From: Aplysia californica
Taxonomy: Eukaryota; Mollusca; Gastropoda; Aplysiida; Aplysiidae
Length of the DNA: 64,000 bases
Direction of reading: 5' to 3'
NCBI RefSeq assembly: GCF_000002075.1
Contig: NW_004797802.1
Coordinates: 175,468-239,467 of the forward strand
The notes under the pieces were generated by a model. The model ran no database searches, was not told where the DNA came from, and saw only the letters and a list, made by a program, of their open reading frames with translations. This document shows positions 24,973 through 34,945 of the stretch, in pieces (position 1 is the stretch's first letter; each line of letters begins with the position of its first letter). The translations under genes were made by a program, and so were the position numbers.

Positions 24973-27900
24973 TACTTTTTACACATTGTTAACCAGCCTT
25001 TGTCCCTGCTATAACCGATTGGGCTCCGATGAGGCCCTGTTATTGCCCATAACTTTTAAAAGAGACAAAGAGTAGGTCTATGAAAAAAACGGGGATTTAA
25101 AAAGCCCCTGTTATTATCAGATCCCTGTTATTACAGGGCCCGTTATATATGGTTTCAACTGCAGTAGCTCCCAAATTCAGTTGCAGAATGGAAGCAATAA
25201 GTACAGACCACTGGTCAAAGATCCAATCAATGAGTTGAGGAGGGGAGATCAATCCATAATCTTCCAACTTAGAACACAACATGTAGGCTACCCCTCAACC
25301 AACATCTCAACCGAATAGGAGTAAAGCAGTCTGCTGCCTGCCCACTATGTGACTACCCCTCAGAGACAGTGGAACATCATCTATTTTTCTGTAGAAAACT
25401 AACTGATTTAAGGGGATGTTTTCTTGCCAAGCTACCCCACACATCTAATTGCCTCTACTCCTCAAGACAACAGTTAGAACAAACATGCAACTATTACCGA
25501 ATGGCATCATGCAGAAGAGTTAACGCTCAGATGCTACTGGATCGCTAACAACAACAACAAGTACAGTTTCAAATACAGTCAAACCTGCTCTAATGGTCAC
25601 CTGTCCCAGACAAACACATGTACAAAAGACCACTTCCCACCTTTGTTTTTTTTAATACTATATAATGACACGGTCCAAAACGCCCCCTGTCTCGGACAAT
25701 CACTTTTTTCCTCAACAATGAGAGACCATCTTAAAAAATTTTGACTGTTGTCAGTTAATATCTCCCAGCTTATCAAAAAGCAAAATTCTCAAATACACGC
25801 AAATAAATAACACAAGTGATGGTGTTCACATGAAATCTTTGACACATCAGACAAACAGAAAATCCCCAAAAGAGCCAAGTATTTTTTTGCAAGAGTTGTC
25901 TTAAAGTAAGTGATTTTTGTCATATTGTAATCTTTTTGTGTCCATGTCGTGGAAACTATTTCAGCAGTCAAACCTAAAAATCAAAAGGAAGAAAAAATGT
26001 CTTTATTTATAGTGGACAGTTCTACAGTGAAAAATGGCTTTGGAAAATAACCTTCCTACAAAGATGAAGTGCTTGAATGATAATTTGTATTTGTTCACAA
26101 AAAAATATAGACAATTATCCCCCAACGCTTAATTCAGTTCAATATCAAATCAAAGGAATGGATACAAATCCATTGTGCTTTTAAGTCATTCCCCAGAAAA
26201 CCCTTTTCAATACTTTCATGTCATAGTGAATATATTTCTTTATCCATACAGAGGGTGGAGTGACACGTCCATTTTTTTTTTACAAGAGAATTTCACACAT
26301 GTGTGAGAGAATATTTTTTGGTGAACTGGTGACGAAGGGAAGATAGTGCTTTATACAGTGGAGTCCACTTATAACGAGTCCGGAAACAGCGAGAAGTCTG
26401 TTATAAAGACACTATTCAAAAACCTTGTTTTCTTCTCTTCTTTACCTTTGTAAATAAAACACTGCTTATAAAAATACTGCTATAGTGCAATCAAACAAAC
26501 ATGCGAGTCGGTTATAGCGGAATATTGCTGCTGCTGGGCACAGTGCATAGGCCAGTTATACATTATGTAAAACCTCGCAAGTTGAGAAACTTGGTGGTGA
26601 TCTAGCGAAACAAAGAATGGGAGAGCCCACGAGTGTCAACAATGAAGGCCAGAGCGACTGAGTAGGGAGGGTGTGGCATGCGCAGACAGGCAGAGCGTAT
26701 CACGTGATAGGCCAGCGTAAGCCTAGTTTAGATAATCAAGGCCTGCCATGCCTCTCACTTCTCCGATGCGGAGATTTAGAGGTCACAGCAATGTGATGGA
26801 TGGAGCGAATATGTGACGTGCGCAAGCAGACAGAGTGCACCACAGGGTGGGGTGGGGTGGGGGAAAACACAGTGGGCGAGTTAGCCTAGAGCCCTTTCTT
26901 TCTGATCGCCAACCCCGAGCTGTCAGTCAATACCGCTAGCGCTAGAGAAAGGAACCTGATTAGATTTTTGATCAAGTAAGACCTTGAGGTAATGTTGAAA
27001 CAAAATCATCATCCGGGGAGATAGCAAAAAGAAATAAACAGAACACCAAACTCATAGACTAGGCCTACTTTACAGTTTCCCTTGAATTTAATATTACTGG
27101 ATTTTTTATAGCGAGAATCCTACTATAACGGACATTTTGCACCGGTCCCCTCCCTCTCGTTATAACAGGATTCCACTGTATACATTAGTACATGATAGGT
27201 CTAAAAGTACAAAGAGCCTTTAGCATGCTAGCACAGCAAACTGAATTTTTTTTATCTGTTTGTTATTTTAAGTGCACATTCCCGATGGAAAACTGCATGC
27301 AATAGCATAAACATTTGTGCACTGTATCAGCAACAGATCAGCAATAAAATAACTCATTTTGCTTATATACAGTCGAACCTGTGTAAGATGGCCACCCATA
27401 GTCAAGGAGAAAAGTGGCCGTATAAGACAGGTGGCCGTCTTAGGCAGGATTGATCAAGATGAAGAAAACAAACTATTCCTTTCTGAGAAAGCAAACCCTT
27501 CCTTTCTGAGGTCCCAACCGAAGGTAGTTGCATTGTTGTTGTTGTTATTTTCGCTGGGTTTTTTTTTTCTTTTGCTGCTGCTTTTATCCCCGGGTGACAA
27601 TAAAACGAAATGTGTCAGACAAGGGGGATCAAGTGCTATGGTAAAACAAACACATGGGTCGCCACCACACGAAGAGCGACGCTTCTGTCACAAGTTCATG
27701 CTGACGTCCATTGTTACTTTGTTACAGACTGGGTAAACACTAGTAAACAGTGATCACTCATCTCACTTACGATTTGTGCATGGGTTCTGGACGGGGCATA
27801 TGGGTTATATTATAAGGGATCACACGCTTCCCTCCCCAGCAGCTGAAAATTCATTTTGTTACCTATCGGTCAACAGTGGGAGGAGCCTACGCAACATGAT

Positions 27901-28715
27901 CAGTTGGAGGGACTACCTAACAACGACAGGTTTTTAGATTAAGACGGCTCGCCCACAACACCAGGGGCCAATGCTTGATTTATGACAAAGCGTAATGGAG
28001 TCACTAGGGTGACCATCTAAGACAGGTGTTATTGCTTAGTGTGATAGGGGTTGTCTGTTGAAGTTGAAATATGGTGGCCGTGGCCGCGTGGCACAGGTGC
28101 CCGTTTCACACAGTTAAATTATATAGAAAAAACGCAAGGGGGTAAAAATGGAAAGTGTCCGTTTGTACAGGTGACCGTCTTATAGGGGTGGCCGTCAGGG
28201 CAGGTTCGATTGTATATATATATGACTGTCGATGTCTGTGATCACTCAGCGTAGGAAAACCTCACACATCTGGTGGTTCACACCAACTGAAGAAATTTGA
28301 CATAATACTAACTCTACATTTCTCCCCTTCGAAATTCATGTAAAGCACATTTAGACCAGAGCACACTTTTTTCATCACATGAGGTGTGTGCTGTAGGCCG
28401 GAAACCAAATTATTTACAAAAATGAGAAAATAAAGTGTCACAAGAGAAAGAGTATGACTGAACAGTACTCACAAATCGTTGGATTGCCTTCTCTCTGTAA
28501 GGCTCTGGGAAATCTTTGAAGTATTCTGCAACATGTGAATCAACAACAAGATCTACTCCCACTCTATCTTGCAGGGAATCTGTTGATGTTGGTGCTTGCA
28601 CTTGCTCTGTTTTTCCTTTATGTGACACATTATCAGTGTCAGATTCACTCTTTGGATTTTCTGTTTCACCAACACCTTTGTTTTCTTTTCGAAACCAAGA
28701 GAGAATTCCACTCAT
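19527..28715 (-). CDS. Gene A: two-helix membrane protein, paralogue of gene B
   Basis: Five exons with GT-AG borders and matching phases: 28715-28473 (MSGILSWF to AIQRF), 24575-24537 (39-bp microexon, SKREGLFRWEIFR), 24041-23752, 22132-22068 (65 bp), 19675-19527 (TGA). Product is about 261 residues. N-terminus is polar and Ser/Thr/Lys rich; residues ~95-150 are Glu/Arg/Lys rich and probably helical (REWLQQREELEQKHVE); then two hydrophobic segments (LITVVNFSLLGAALMW and YMQLSGSAGLCCLCQVGAVY) around RRRSNP; then RLMDWGIFDRS and a charged tail. An acceptor (CCTTTCCAG) at about 28730 implies an upstream 5' UTR exon; in-frame ATGs before MSGIL would lie in that intron. The last two introns match gene B in position and phase. 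Function is unknown; a mitochondrial inner-membrane role is only a guess from gene B's resemblance to DMAC1. Confidence 0.8.
19737..20092 (-). mobile_element. tRNA-derived SINE with conserved central domain and ATT tail
   Basis: Read on the - strand: a tRNA-like head (GTGGCCTAGTGGTTAGGC as A box, GGTTGCGGGTTCAGTGG as B box), then a domain with TGTCCTTGGGAAAGGCACTT and CACCCAGGTGGGAATGG, a pattern I associate with widespread invertebrate SINEs (exact superfamily not verified). It ends GCGCATAGATC...AAATGCTATCTATTATT, matching the 3' end of the LINE at 17515-18958. It lies in the last intron of gene A. Confidence 0.75.
20098..20496 (+). mobile_element. ~430-bp MITE family M, copy 6 (diverged)
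   Basis: Starts TATGTG, shares GGTATCATCTTAAAG, 'gagatatttgtgattgaagg' and the CGATGAGAGC...TTTCACCACAATG end with the copies at 22159, 23010 and 39136. It is bounded directly by the SINE at 19737-20092. Ends are worn. Confidence 0.6.
20832..21612 (+). mobile_element. pogo-like MITE, family F2, copy 1
   Basis: A 781-bp element from CAGTCCATGCCGGCTATAAG to TTAAAGCCGGCACAGACTG, flanked by TA. Motif AAGC(A/C)CG-CTT recurs near both ends. A second copy lies in reverse at 51780-52573. Only a short shared frame beginning MTHRSSNTVYTAAV is seen, not a transposase. It lies in the last intron of gene A. Confidence 0.85.
22159..22600 (+). mobile_element. ~430-bp MITE family M, copy 1
   Basis: TIRs: ATGTGTCACGACGTGGTGAA at the left, and at the right the inverse of TATGTGAGGCAGCGTAGTTA. 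Conserved core blocks are GCGCTCGTCAAA, GGTATCATCTTAAAGCC, 'gcgagaaaatggccgcca' and 'gtccttgg(g)aactg'. Its edge lies only about 26 bases from the splice acceptor side of gene A exon 4 (22132). Confidence 0.8.
23010..23451 (+). mobile_element. ~430-bp MITE family M, copy 2
   Basis: Same orientation and length as copy 1, starting ATGTGTCACGAAGCGGTGGA and ending ACTACAATGCCTCACATA. It lies about 300 bases from the donor of gene A exon 3, in the same intron as copy 1. Confidence 0.8.
24646..25161. mobile_element. pogo/Tigger-like MITE, family F4
   Basis: A 516-bp element starting CAGTGGAAACCTGATGTAAC and ending ATATATGGTTTCAACTG. TA flanks the left; the right flank reads CA, a likely point change. 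Motif (A)TCCCTGTTA recurs inside both ends. It holds a (CT)n tract at 24934-24965. It lies in the long first intron of gene A, just before the microexon in transcript order. Confidence 0.7.
25262..25560 (+). mobile_element. LINE 3'-end fragment with zinc-knuckle motif
   Basis: One open frame reads CRLPLNQHLNRIGV, then CPLCDYPSETVEHHLFFC (a CxxC...HxxxxC knuckle), ending MLLDR-stop and an (AAC)n tail. This is the C-terminal knuckle typical of I/Jockey-group LINE ORF2 proteins. Only about 85 codons remain, so it is 5'-truncated. It lies in gene A intron 1. Confidence 0.7.
25576..25747. mobile_element. pogo-like MITE, family F5 (172 bp)
   Basis: Starts CAGTCAAACCTGCTCTAATG and ends AGACCATC...AATTTTGACTG. 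The left flank is TA, the right TT. The inner blocks 'tgtcccagacaa' and 'tgtctcggacaa' repeat. It is the shortest member of the CAGT group here. Confidence 0.6.
26356..27178 (+). mobile_element. pogo/Tigger-like MITE, family F1, copy 2
   Basis: An 823-bp copy of the element at 16561, with the same ends and TA flanks. It lies in gene A intron 1. Confidence 0.88.
27370..28212. mobile_element. pogo-like MITE, family F3
   Basis: An 843-bp element starting CAGTCGAACCTGTGTAAGAT and ending GGCAGGTTCGATTG, with TA at both sides. Subterminal GGCCGTCTTA/GGTGGCCGT motifs repeat several times at each end. There is no transposase frame. It lies in gene A intron 1, about 260 bases from exon 1. Confidence 0.8.
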
Positions 28716-29457
28716 TATCACTAAATATTCTGGAAAGGAAAAAAGCAGTGAAACACATGAATTATAATAATTATGAATTGTAATCATAAAAAATTAACTG
28801 ATTCACTTAGTAAATACAAGTTTCATGATATACAATTACTGTTCCCTACATTTCTAAGTCGTGATAATATACTAGTCAATGATGGGGAACAATTGTTTAA
28901 AGACAAGAGCAAGTCCTCGATGACAGTTGTACATGCTTCTCAGTTTAATTTTAATGTGTTGTTGTCTTAGTTTACAAAACAATCCCACATAACAAGCAGT
29001 TGCAGAGCATGTGTACCTCTGAGACTCCCCCCCCCCCACCTCAAACCACCCCAAGGGACTTGCTTACTGGATGTAATGACTCAAGGGTGTAAGGCAGGGC
29101 AGGGGTTACCAAATTATTTTCAAAGTGAACCCCATACCTCAAAGAATGCCAAGAACAGGCCGGATAACATGTTTTGTTCTTATAAAATACACAGAACGAC
29201 TGAGAAATGCAGGCTACGTGAACGGCGGCCTAAATGCAGTTTGCAGGCGCTGTTGAGGCTACGTTCACGACACTATAGTGCGGTAAAAAAATTCAGGGCG
29301 CAACCTATTGCCAAATCTCTCCTTAACTATCGAAGATAAACTCTGCAGCTTTTGCACTGTGATTTTTATCAATTTGTTTTAACAGATAAATATTTTTGTA
29401 AACACCTGTTCGCTCTGTTCTAGAAAATTCCTTAATAAATACTAATAAAAAAATCCC

Positions 29458-29905
29458 AGTGGGTGGTGTCTTCTTCTTCTTCTATCTCGTGGTTGGGGTG
29501 AAACCCAGCACTCGCCATTTTTTAAAATGTCCTCTGCGTTCCTCAGATTGTCACCCATCGTCTTCCCTGTCCTCTCTGCGATGTTGTCCTCCCATCTCCT
29601 TCTCTGCCTTCTTCTCTTTCTCTTTCCTAGTACGGTTCCTTGTAGGATTGTTTCGGCAAGTCCTGTGGATCTTGTGACATGCCCATAATATTTTAATTTT
29701 TGTCTCTTCACTGTGATCAGTTGATCTTCACGCTGCCCCACTGCGTTGGTGATTCTGTTCCGTACCTCAGCATTTGAAATGTGGTCTTTGTATGAGATGT
29801 CAAGGAGTTTGCGGTAACATCCCATTTCTGTTGTCTGAATCCTTTTCTCCAATTCTGCTGTCAGTGTCCATGACTCGCAGGCGTATAAAAATAATAGAGA
29901 TGACC
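29458..29905 (-). mobile_element. RTE-like LINE 3' fragment
   Basis: The - strand frame reads ACESWTLTAELEKRIQTTEM, CYRKLLDISYKDHISN, KLKYYGHVTRS, TILQGTVLGKRKRRRQRRRW, EDNIAERTG, then RRRRHH, with a short GAA-repeat tail. This is the region after the RT palm of the endonuclease-reverse-transcriptase (RTE-like) group. It is truncated at the 5' side and distinct from the LINE at 52670. Confidence 0.75.
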
Positions 29906-30493
29906 AGTGAGCACATTAGAGCTAGTGTGATCTTCGAGTTGAGCGTGATGTTTCTATCCTTCCAAATAGGCTTCAGTTTTGACAGCGCAGCTGTTGTTTG
30001 CGCGATGCTAGTTGAGAATTTCTACTGGTGGTGTCTACTGATTTTAAAAGGTTAACAGCTGGGACAATATCGCTTTTAAAAGGAAGTCCGTCATTGTTTT
30101 TCTAATCGCGAGATTATCTTTATTGAACGCATGTTTTGAGAACTTTTAGTGCAAAAAAGTGTTCACTATAAATAAATTTTTTAACTAGTTTTGCCACTAA
30201 AAATGTCATTGTTGAGCTGTGACGTAAGCCATATATGCGTACACAAAATATGTGTGAGAAGTGGGAAGTGCTGTGAACAATTCCTTTTTCCGCGTGAAGG
30301 AGATTTGTAGTATTTTATTTAAAAAGAAGAAAAGTTTTTTAATCTTGCCTCAATTGTTGTGGACAAATATGATTTAGTTAAGACAAATTGATACAAACTG
30401 CTGTGCAAAATATGAGTGATATTGATTCACCCATTAAAAAGATATTAGAGAATAAGTTGCGCTTCGAATTTTTGACCGCTCCACAAAGGTTTA

Positions 30494-30851
30494 TTTAGGG
30501 GGAGCGTCCACTACCGGTTTAAGTCAGCCGGTTTTAGCCAGTGACGACAGTGAAGTATATTTAATATTTTCGCCCGCTTCAAGTGTTCCATCCCATGAGA
30601 TGAAGGAAAACAAAGCGCCCTTACAGAATTAATGTCAGGATATTGGATATGTAAAATTGGATACGGTACACGAGAAACGAGAGGTGAGAGATGGGAAACA
30701 GAAGGTGGGATTCGGAAGATGGGACTGGTCATAAAATATGACTGTATTGCACCGGGTCAGCCTGGGAACTGACGCAGAGAGAAAATGACGGGAATCAATT
30801 ATTTTTATTATAATAACAAACATCCCCCCCTCTCTCTTTCTGTCTCTTTCC

Positions 30852-30905
<54 letters not shown>

Positions 30906-31556
30906 TACTGCCCGCAGACAAAATTGCACGCTTTCAACTCGAGAGCGCTAGAACATTTGTTTACACTCGTATAATATCACAGGCCGACACGAGATAGGGC
31001 AATTGAAACATTTTAGGTAGGTGTATACATTTTTGACATAATGTATATCATATATATCTCCTAATGCATTATTGCGTAATTGAGAGTTCATCGTTTTCCC
31101 CTACACTGGCAAGTTCTGGGCCAGAGCTCAGTGTAAGGGAAAACGACGAATGACAAAAGATCGATCGGTCAAGGATCACTTCGTTTTCCTTCATCTCATG
31201 GGATGGAACGTTTGAAGCAGGACAAAATATTTAAAATACATCACTGTCGTCAGATTAAAACCGGCCTACTTTTATAAAACCCTATCCGTACCGTATGTCG
31301 TGTTTTACTATCGTATCCACATGACGTGGGGAACTCTGCGCTATCACTTTCCAAAGAGGAAATTTACTCGTTAATCCAATCCGTGCGCTTTGCATAGTAA
31401 TCTGTCAAAATCATTTTTTGAAAAATACTAAAAGTTTCAAAGAGATCTTCGTACTACAAGTATTTTAAAATGTGAAGAATACAACCCCGGGGGTACAAAA
31501 TGACCCCAGAGCATAGCAGAGATAGGGTTAAACCGGCAGTGGACGCTCCGTCTAAA
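30494..31556. mobile_element. Inner inverted-repeat element (1.06 kb)
   Basis: Ends TTTAGGGGGAGCGTCCACTA (30494) and the inverse at 31528-31556 (AGTGGACGCTCCGTCTAAA) pair over 29 bases with about three mismatches. A second pair of arms, 30543-30623 and 31174-31255, shares CATCTCATGGGATGGAA and CACTGTCGTCA. A (CT)n tract lies inside at 30840-30903. It is a foldback-like MITE inserted in the outer element. Confidence 0.65.
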
Positions 31557-31834
31557 CGAAGCTTGAGTGCCGTGAACGTAGTCTCAACAGCGCCTGCAAA
31601 CAGCATTCAGGGCGCCGTGAACGTAGCCTGCCAAATACGTTCACGCCTACAGACAAATTGAATATAATTATAATATAAGTATACAAAATGGGAGGAATTC
31701 CACAGAGGGTTGGCAATATGGTTTACCTTGAGTCCCTTTCATCGACCACAATGTGCAATTATCTAAGCGGTCTACTGTCTACCATAAGTCCTGCTTGATT
31801 GACCATGGTAACAATTAAGGGTCTGGGGCATTTA

Positions 31835-32359
31835 TGTTTTTTTGTTTTTGTAAAGTGTTTTACGGCGCTCGCAACTGCATAGGTCATATGAGCGCGCGGG
31901 ACAGTCCTATATTTTCAGTTGGTAGGAAATTTTGAATTTTGCCCGGGTGGCGGCCGAAGCCTACTCTTATCGATTTTAGACCACCAAGGGATCTTTAACG
32001 TGCGCAACTTGCACACGGGCCCTCCGAGATTTTTCGCCCTTGTCCGAGAAGGCTAGGTGTAAATCTTTCCTACCAGAAGATCAGGGGTGTGGCAGAAAGA
32101 CAGCAGTAAGGAGGAGCCAAGGAGTAGCAGTAGAAAGGCTGCAGAAAGAGTCAGGAGCCCAGAGGAGGGGGCAAAGGAGGTGAGGGGGTGGGGGCAGAAA
32201 GTGGAAATGAAAGCAGACAACAGAACATTGCTAGAGAGCAGGAAAGGAGGTGAAAGGAGACAATTTTAGAGAAGAAAATTTTTCGGTCGCTACCCGGATT
32301 CGAACCCGGGACCTTTGAATGAGAGGCCAACACCTTAACCTCTAGGCCACGAGAGCCCC
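31835..32359 (-). mobile_element. tRNA-derived SINE (family S), copy with 12-bp target duplication
   Basis: Flanked by direct repeats CTGGGGCATTTA (31823-31834 and 32360-32371). On the - strand: a tRNA-like head (GTGGCCTAGAGGTTAAGG, then CCCGGGTTCGAATCCGGG T-arm), a pyrimidine-rich middle, a conserved part with CCTTCTCGGACAAGGGCG and TTAAAGATCCCTTGGTGGTC, then a GGCGCTC/GAGCGCC hairpin and an A-rich tail. The acceptor arms do not pair, so it is not a working tRNA. Nearly identical to 57835-58352 (2 differences in a 60-codon comparison), so a recent family. Confidence 0.88.
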
Positions 32360-32437
32360 CTGGGGCATTTAGATCGAAGGCAGACGTTACAATTGCAATA
32401 TGTGTGGGTGGGTGGGCTGCTTAGCTTTACAATATAT

Positions 32438-33515
32438 TTAGATCTAGATAAAACGATTTTTGGGCGGTAGAGACTAAGGAGAATAAGGAAACTAAGATTG
32501 ACAAGTAGTTAAGTAGATCTAAGTCAGTGAGTAACACGGTGGGGGGGGATGCCGATCACCATCAGCCATGTCATCATGGCAGTCGCTAAATTTGATGGAC
32601 AAATGTTTAGTAGATCTCTAGATCTAGATTTTAGATTAGATCTAGATCTTGATCTCTAGATCTAGATATAGGGCCTAGGGCCTAGATGAGGATGTTGTAG
32701 TCATTTTAGATTAAATTAAAATAGAGATCATGAGAGAATTTAGTGGAAGTGTACGACAACAACACTTACTTCGGCGGGCTACCTTACTTGTATCGCATTA
32801 GATTCTAGACGAGGAAATTAGATCTTGATTTCTAAGTCTAGATCTAAGATCCAGATCTAGATCTAGATTCTAGATGTAGAATCTAGATCTAGATCTAGGC
32901 ACTACAGGTGATCGGGTTTTCATTTTAGTAGGATGTGTTTACCTTCTTATAAAATCATAGGCTTCCAAAATCATAAGTGTACCTACTTTGAAACCGAAAG
33001 TAGAAGGTCACTGTTCTTCTGAAGTGAAGTTTGTTTTTGCTCGTCAATATTATAGATCTATAAACTGTAGGCCTATACTTCGTGACTCTGTTCCCGGTTA
33101 CGGCACTTACGGGTCTGTAAACACTTCGAAAATATAATAATACTAGCACTATCTCTGCTAGCCTAGGCTATCTTACAGAGGACTAGATTCTAGATCTAGA
33201 TTTAACGGAACAAATTAATTACTAATCTAGATCTACGTAGAACAAGGTCTGTTGAGTGTTGAAATTTGAAAGGAAAGGCGAGATCGACGTCCGATGTTTA
33301 CCTGGAAGAAGTAGCCTAGACTGTGCCTGGATGTCAAGTCAGTCAAAACTTTGATAGAGTAATTTAATTAGTTTATAGATCTAGACTCTCTAGATCTAAA
33401 TCTAGAATCTAGAATCTAGATCTAGATCTAGACGGAGGCTAGGGTGGGTGCATAATTTTGTATGTCCATGGTGCAGAGACAGAAGCTGCTGGTTAGGCGA
33501 CATCGGTAGCACACG

Positions 33516-33588
<73 letters not shown>

Positions 33589-33770
33589 AGGATACGACCC
33601 AGTCCCCAGTGTCCAGCTCTCTCTGCATCACCGTAGCTGTGAATGTGGATGATATGTAAGCATTATTCATTATTTATTACGAAGTGGCTAGCCGTGCTTA
33701 GATCTAGGTTTGGCCCTATCGACTCAAGCCTGTTAAGTACACAGGTCTCATTAGATCTAGATCTAATCTA
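32438..33770. repeat. Cluster of overlapping AGATCT/TCTAGA palindromes
   Basis: Roughly 45 AGATCT or TCTAGA hexamers in about 1.35 kb, often fused as TCTAGATCTAGA, in five clumps (about 32440, 32615-32690, 32805-32905, 33180-33240, 33370-33435) plus strays to 33765. Fewer than one would be expected by chance. No gene is seen here. Confidence 0.85.
33511..33587. repeat. (CA)n microsatellite
   Basis: Two (CA)n blocks separated by CTCT, within the palindrome-rich region. Confidence 0.95.
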
Positions 33771-33891
33771 GTAATTGTTCAGGTTCAAATACATGCAAGT
33801 CAGTAAGGCACCTTTTGGTTTTGTCTGAAATACAAATACTTTAGGCATTGCAAACTAAAAATTTCATTTACAATTTCAGCCATCAATATTA

Positions 33892-33968
33892 AGTACGGCT
33901 AGCCTGACAGTCTAGCCGTCCTTAAGTCTTGTACGGCTAGCCTGGCTGTCTACCCGTACTTAAGTACG
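33892..33968. repeat. Two tandem hairpin units with TACGGCTAGCCTG
   Basis: Units starting at 33893 and 33938 both read GTACGGCTAGCCTG-x-GTCTA-x-CCGT-x-CTTAAGT. The first has exact 8-base arms ACGGCTAG/CTAGCCGT. Downstream to 34945 I see no convincing gene. Confidence 0.6.
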
Positions 33969-34945
33969 TTTGAAAGATTACATCGGACAAGATCGATGTT
34001 GTCCAAATTCACATATTCTTCGTTCCTAAGCCTAAGTTCTCGTTTTCTTTGCACTTGCACTAAAAGCCAACTGTAAGTTGCAGTGTATTTAAACATTCTA
34101 TGCATCTTTAAAGTTTCTTAACTTGACGAAATCATAATAAAAAGAGAAAAAACGTTAACCTTGTCTTAGCAATATTACATTACGTTGGGAAAATTACAAG
34201 AGAAAATCTTTTTATAAGCCTGTCGTATCTATGTAATTGTTTCAAAACGGCAAAACAAACCAGAGATGAGTTGAGCAATATGCAACAACACCAGCCCCAG
34301 ACACTTCCTCAACTTGAGAGAGTAAGAGTGGAATTTATTTTTATTAAATTAATAACATCCCTCAACAGGCAGTGCAATGATTTATTGATTCCAAGCTGCG
34401 ACGATGTCAGGCTGTCATCAATGCAAGAGGACATCATACGCGCTACTGATTGTGTTACTTTTGTAGACCACCCCCACACTCTTGTAAGTCGGGAATAGAC
34501 CTGTTATGTTAACTTTCCGTATTGTTGTGTTGTTTTTCATTTTAAAAAGTGATTGAATTAGTATTCTTTAAATTTTAAAGAATCGGCTCATTGTGAAACT
34601 AGCTATTTTCATTTTAACAGTGTATACTGTAGTTTAACTATACATGCATACGGTTTTACTACACACACCCACCTCATGTAGCGATCCAACTTGCACTGAC
34701 TCGTCGCAACTCTCTGCGCTGCGCCTCGACCGCTACTCACGCAGTCTTCAAAAGTCCGTGGCTCACGCCTCGGCCTGTCCTTGGTTTCTTCAATGTCAAC
34801 CGTACTCGACTACTTTCCCGAGAATCACACAGCTAACCACACGCCCCCGTGATCTCAAGATCAAACAAAACAAAATTTAGTTCTTCAACGTGCGAACAGG
34901 ACATGGTTCAACGCTATCTACACTTTGTACACTTGATTACTTCAT

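Larger units (their letters stand above)
29207..31632. mobile_element. Inverted-repeat DNA element (outer), carrying nested insertions
   Basis: A 66-bp arm at 29208-29273 (begins GCAGGCTACGTGAACGG, contains GTTTGCAGGCGCTGTTGAG) is the near reverse complement of 31567-31632. GGCTACGTTCACG recurs within the arms. Between the arms lie a LINE fragment (29458-29905) and a second inverted-repeat element (30494-31556). No transposase is visible; the superfamily is not assigned. Confidence 0.6.

Noticed and set aside
29442-29852. Host gene encoding a basic protein (KRKRRRQRRRWED)
   Set aside because: Motif order matches the C-terminal part of RTE-like LINE ORFs and it ends in a simple-repeat tail.
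32438-33770. CRISPR-like or regular satellite array
   Set aside because: The palindromes overlap irregularly, with no constant spacer or unit length.
34271-34498. 75-codon frame with a GTAAGT donor at its end
   Set aside because: Composition is protein-like near LLIPSCDDVRLSSMQED, but no homologue, partner exon or phase support could be found.
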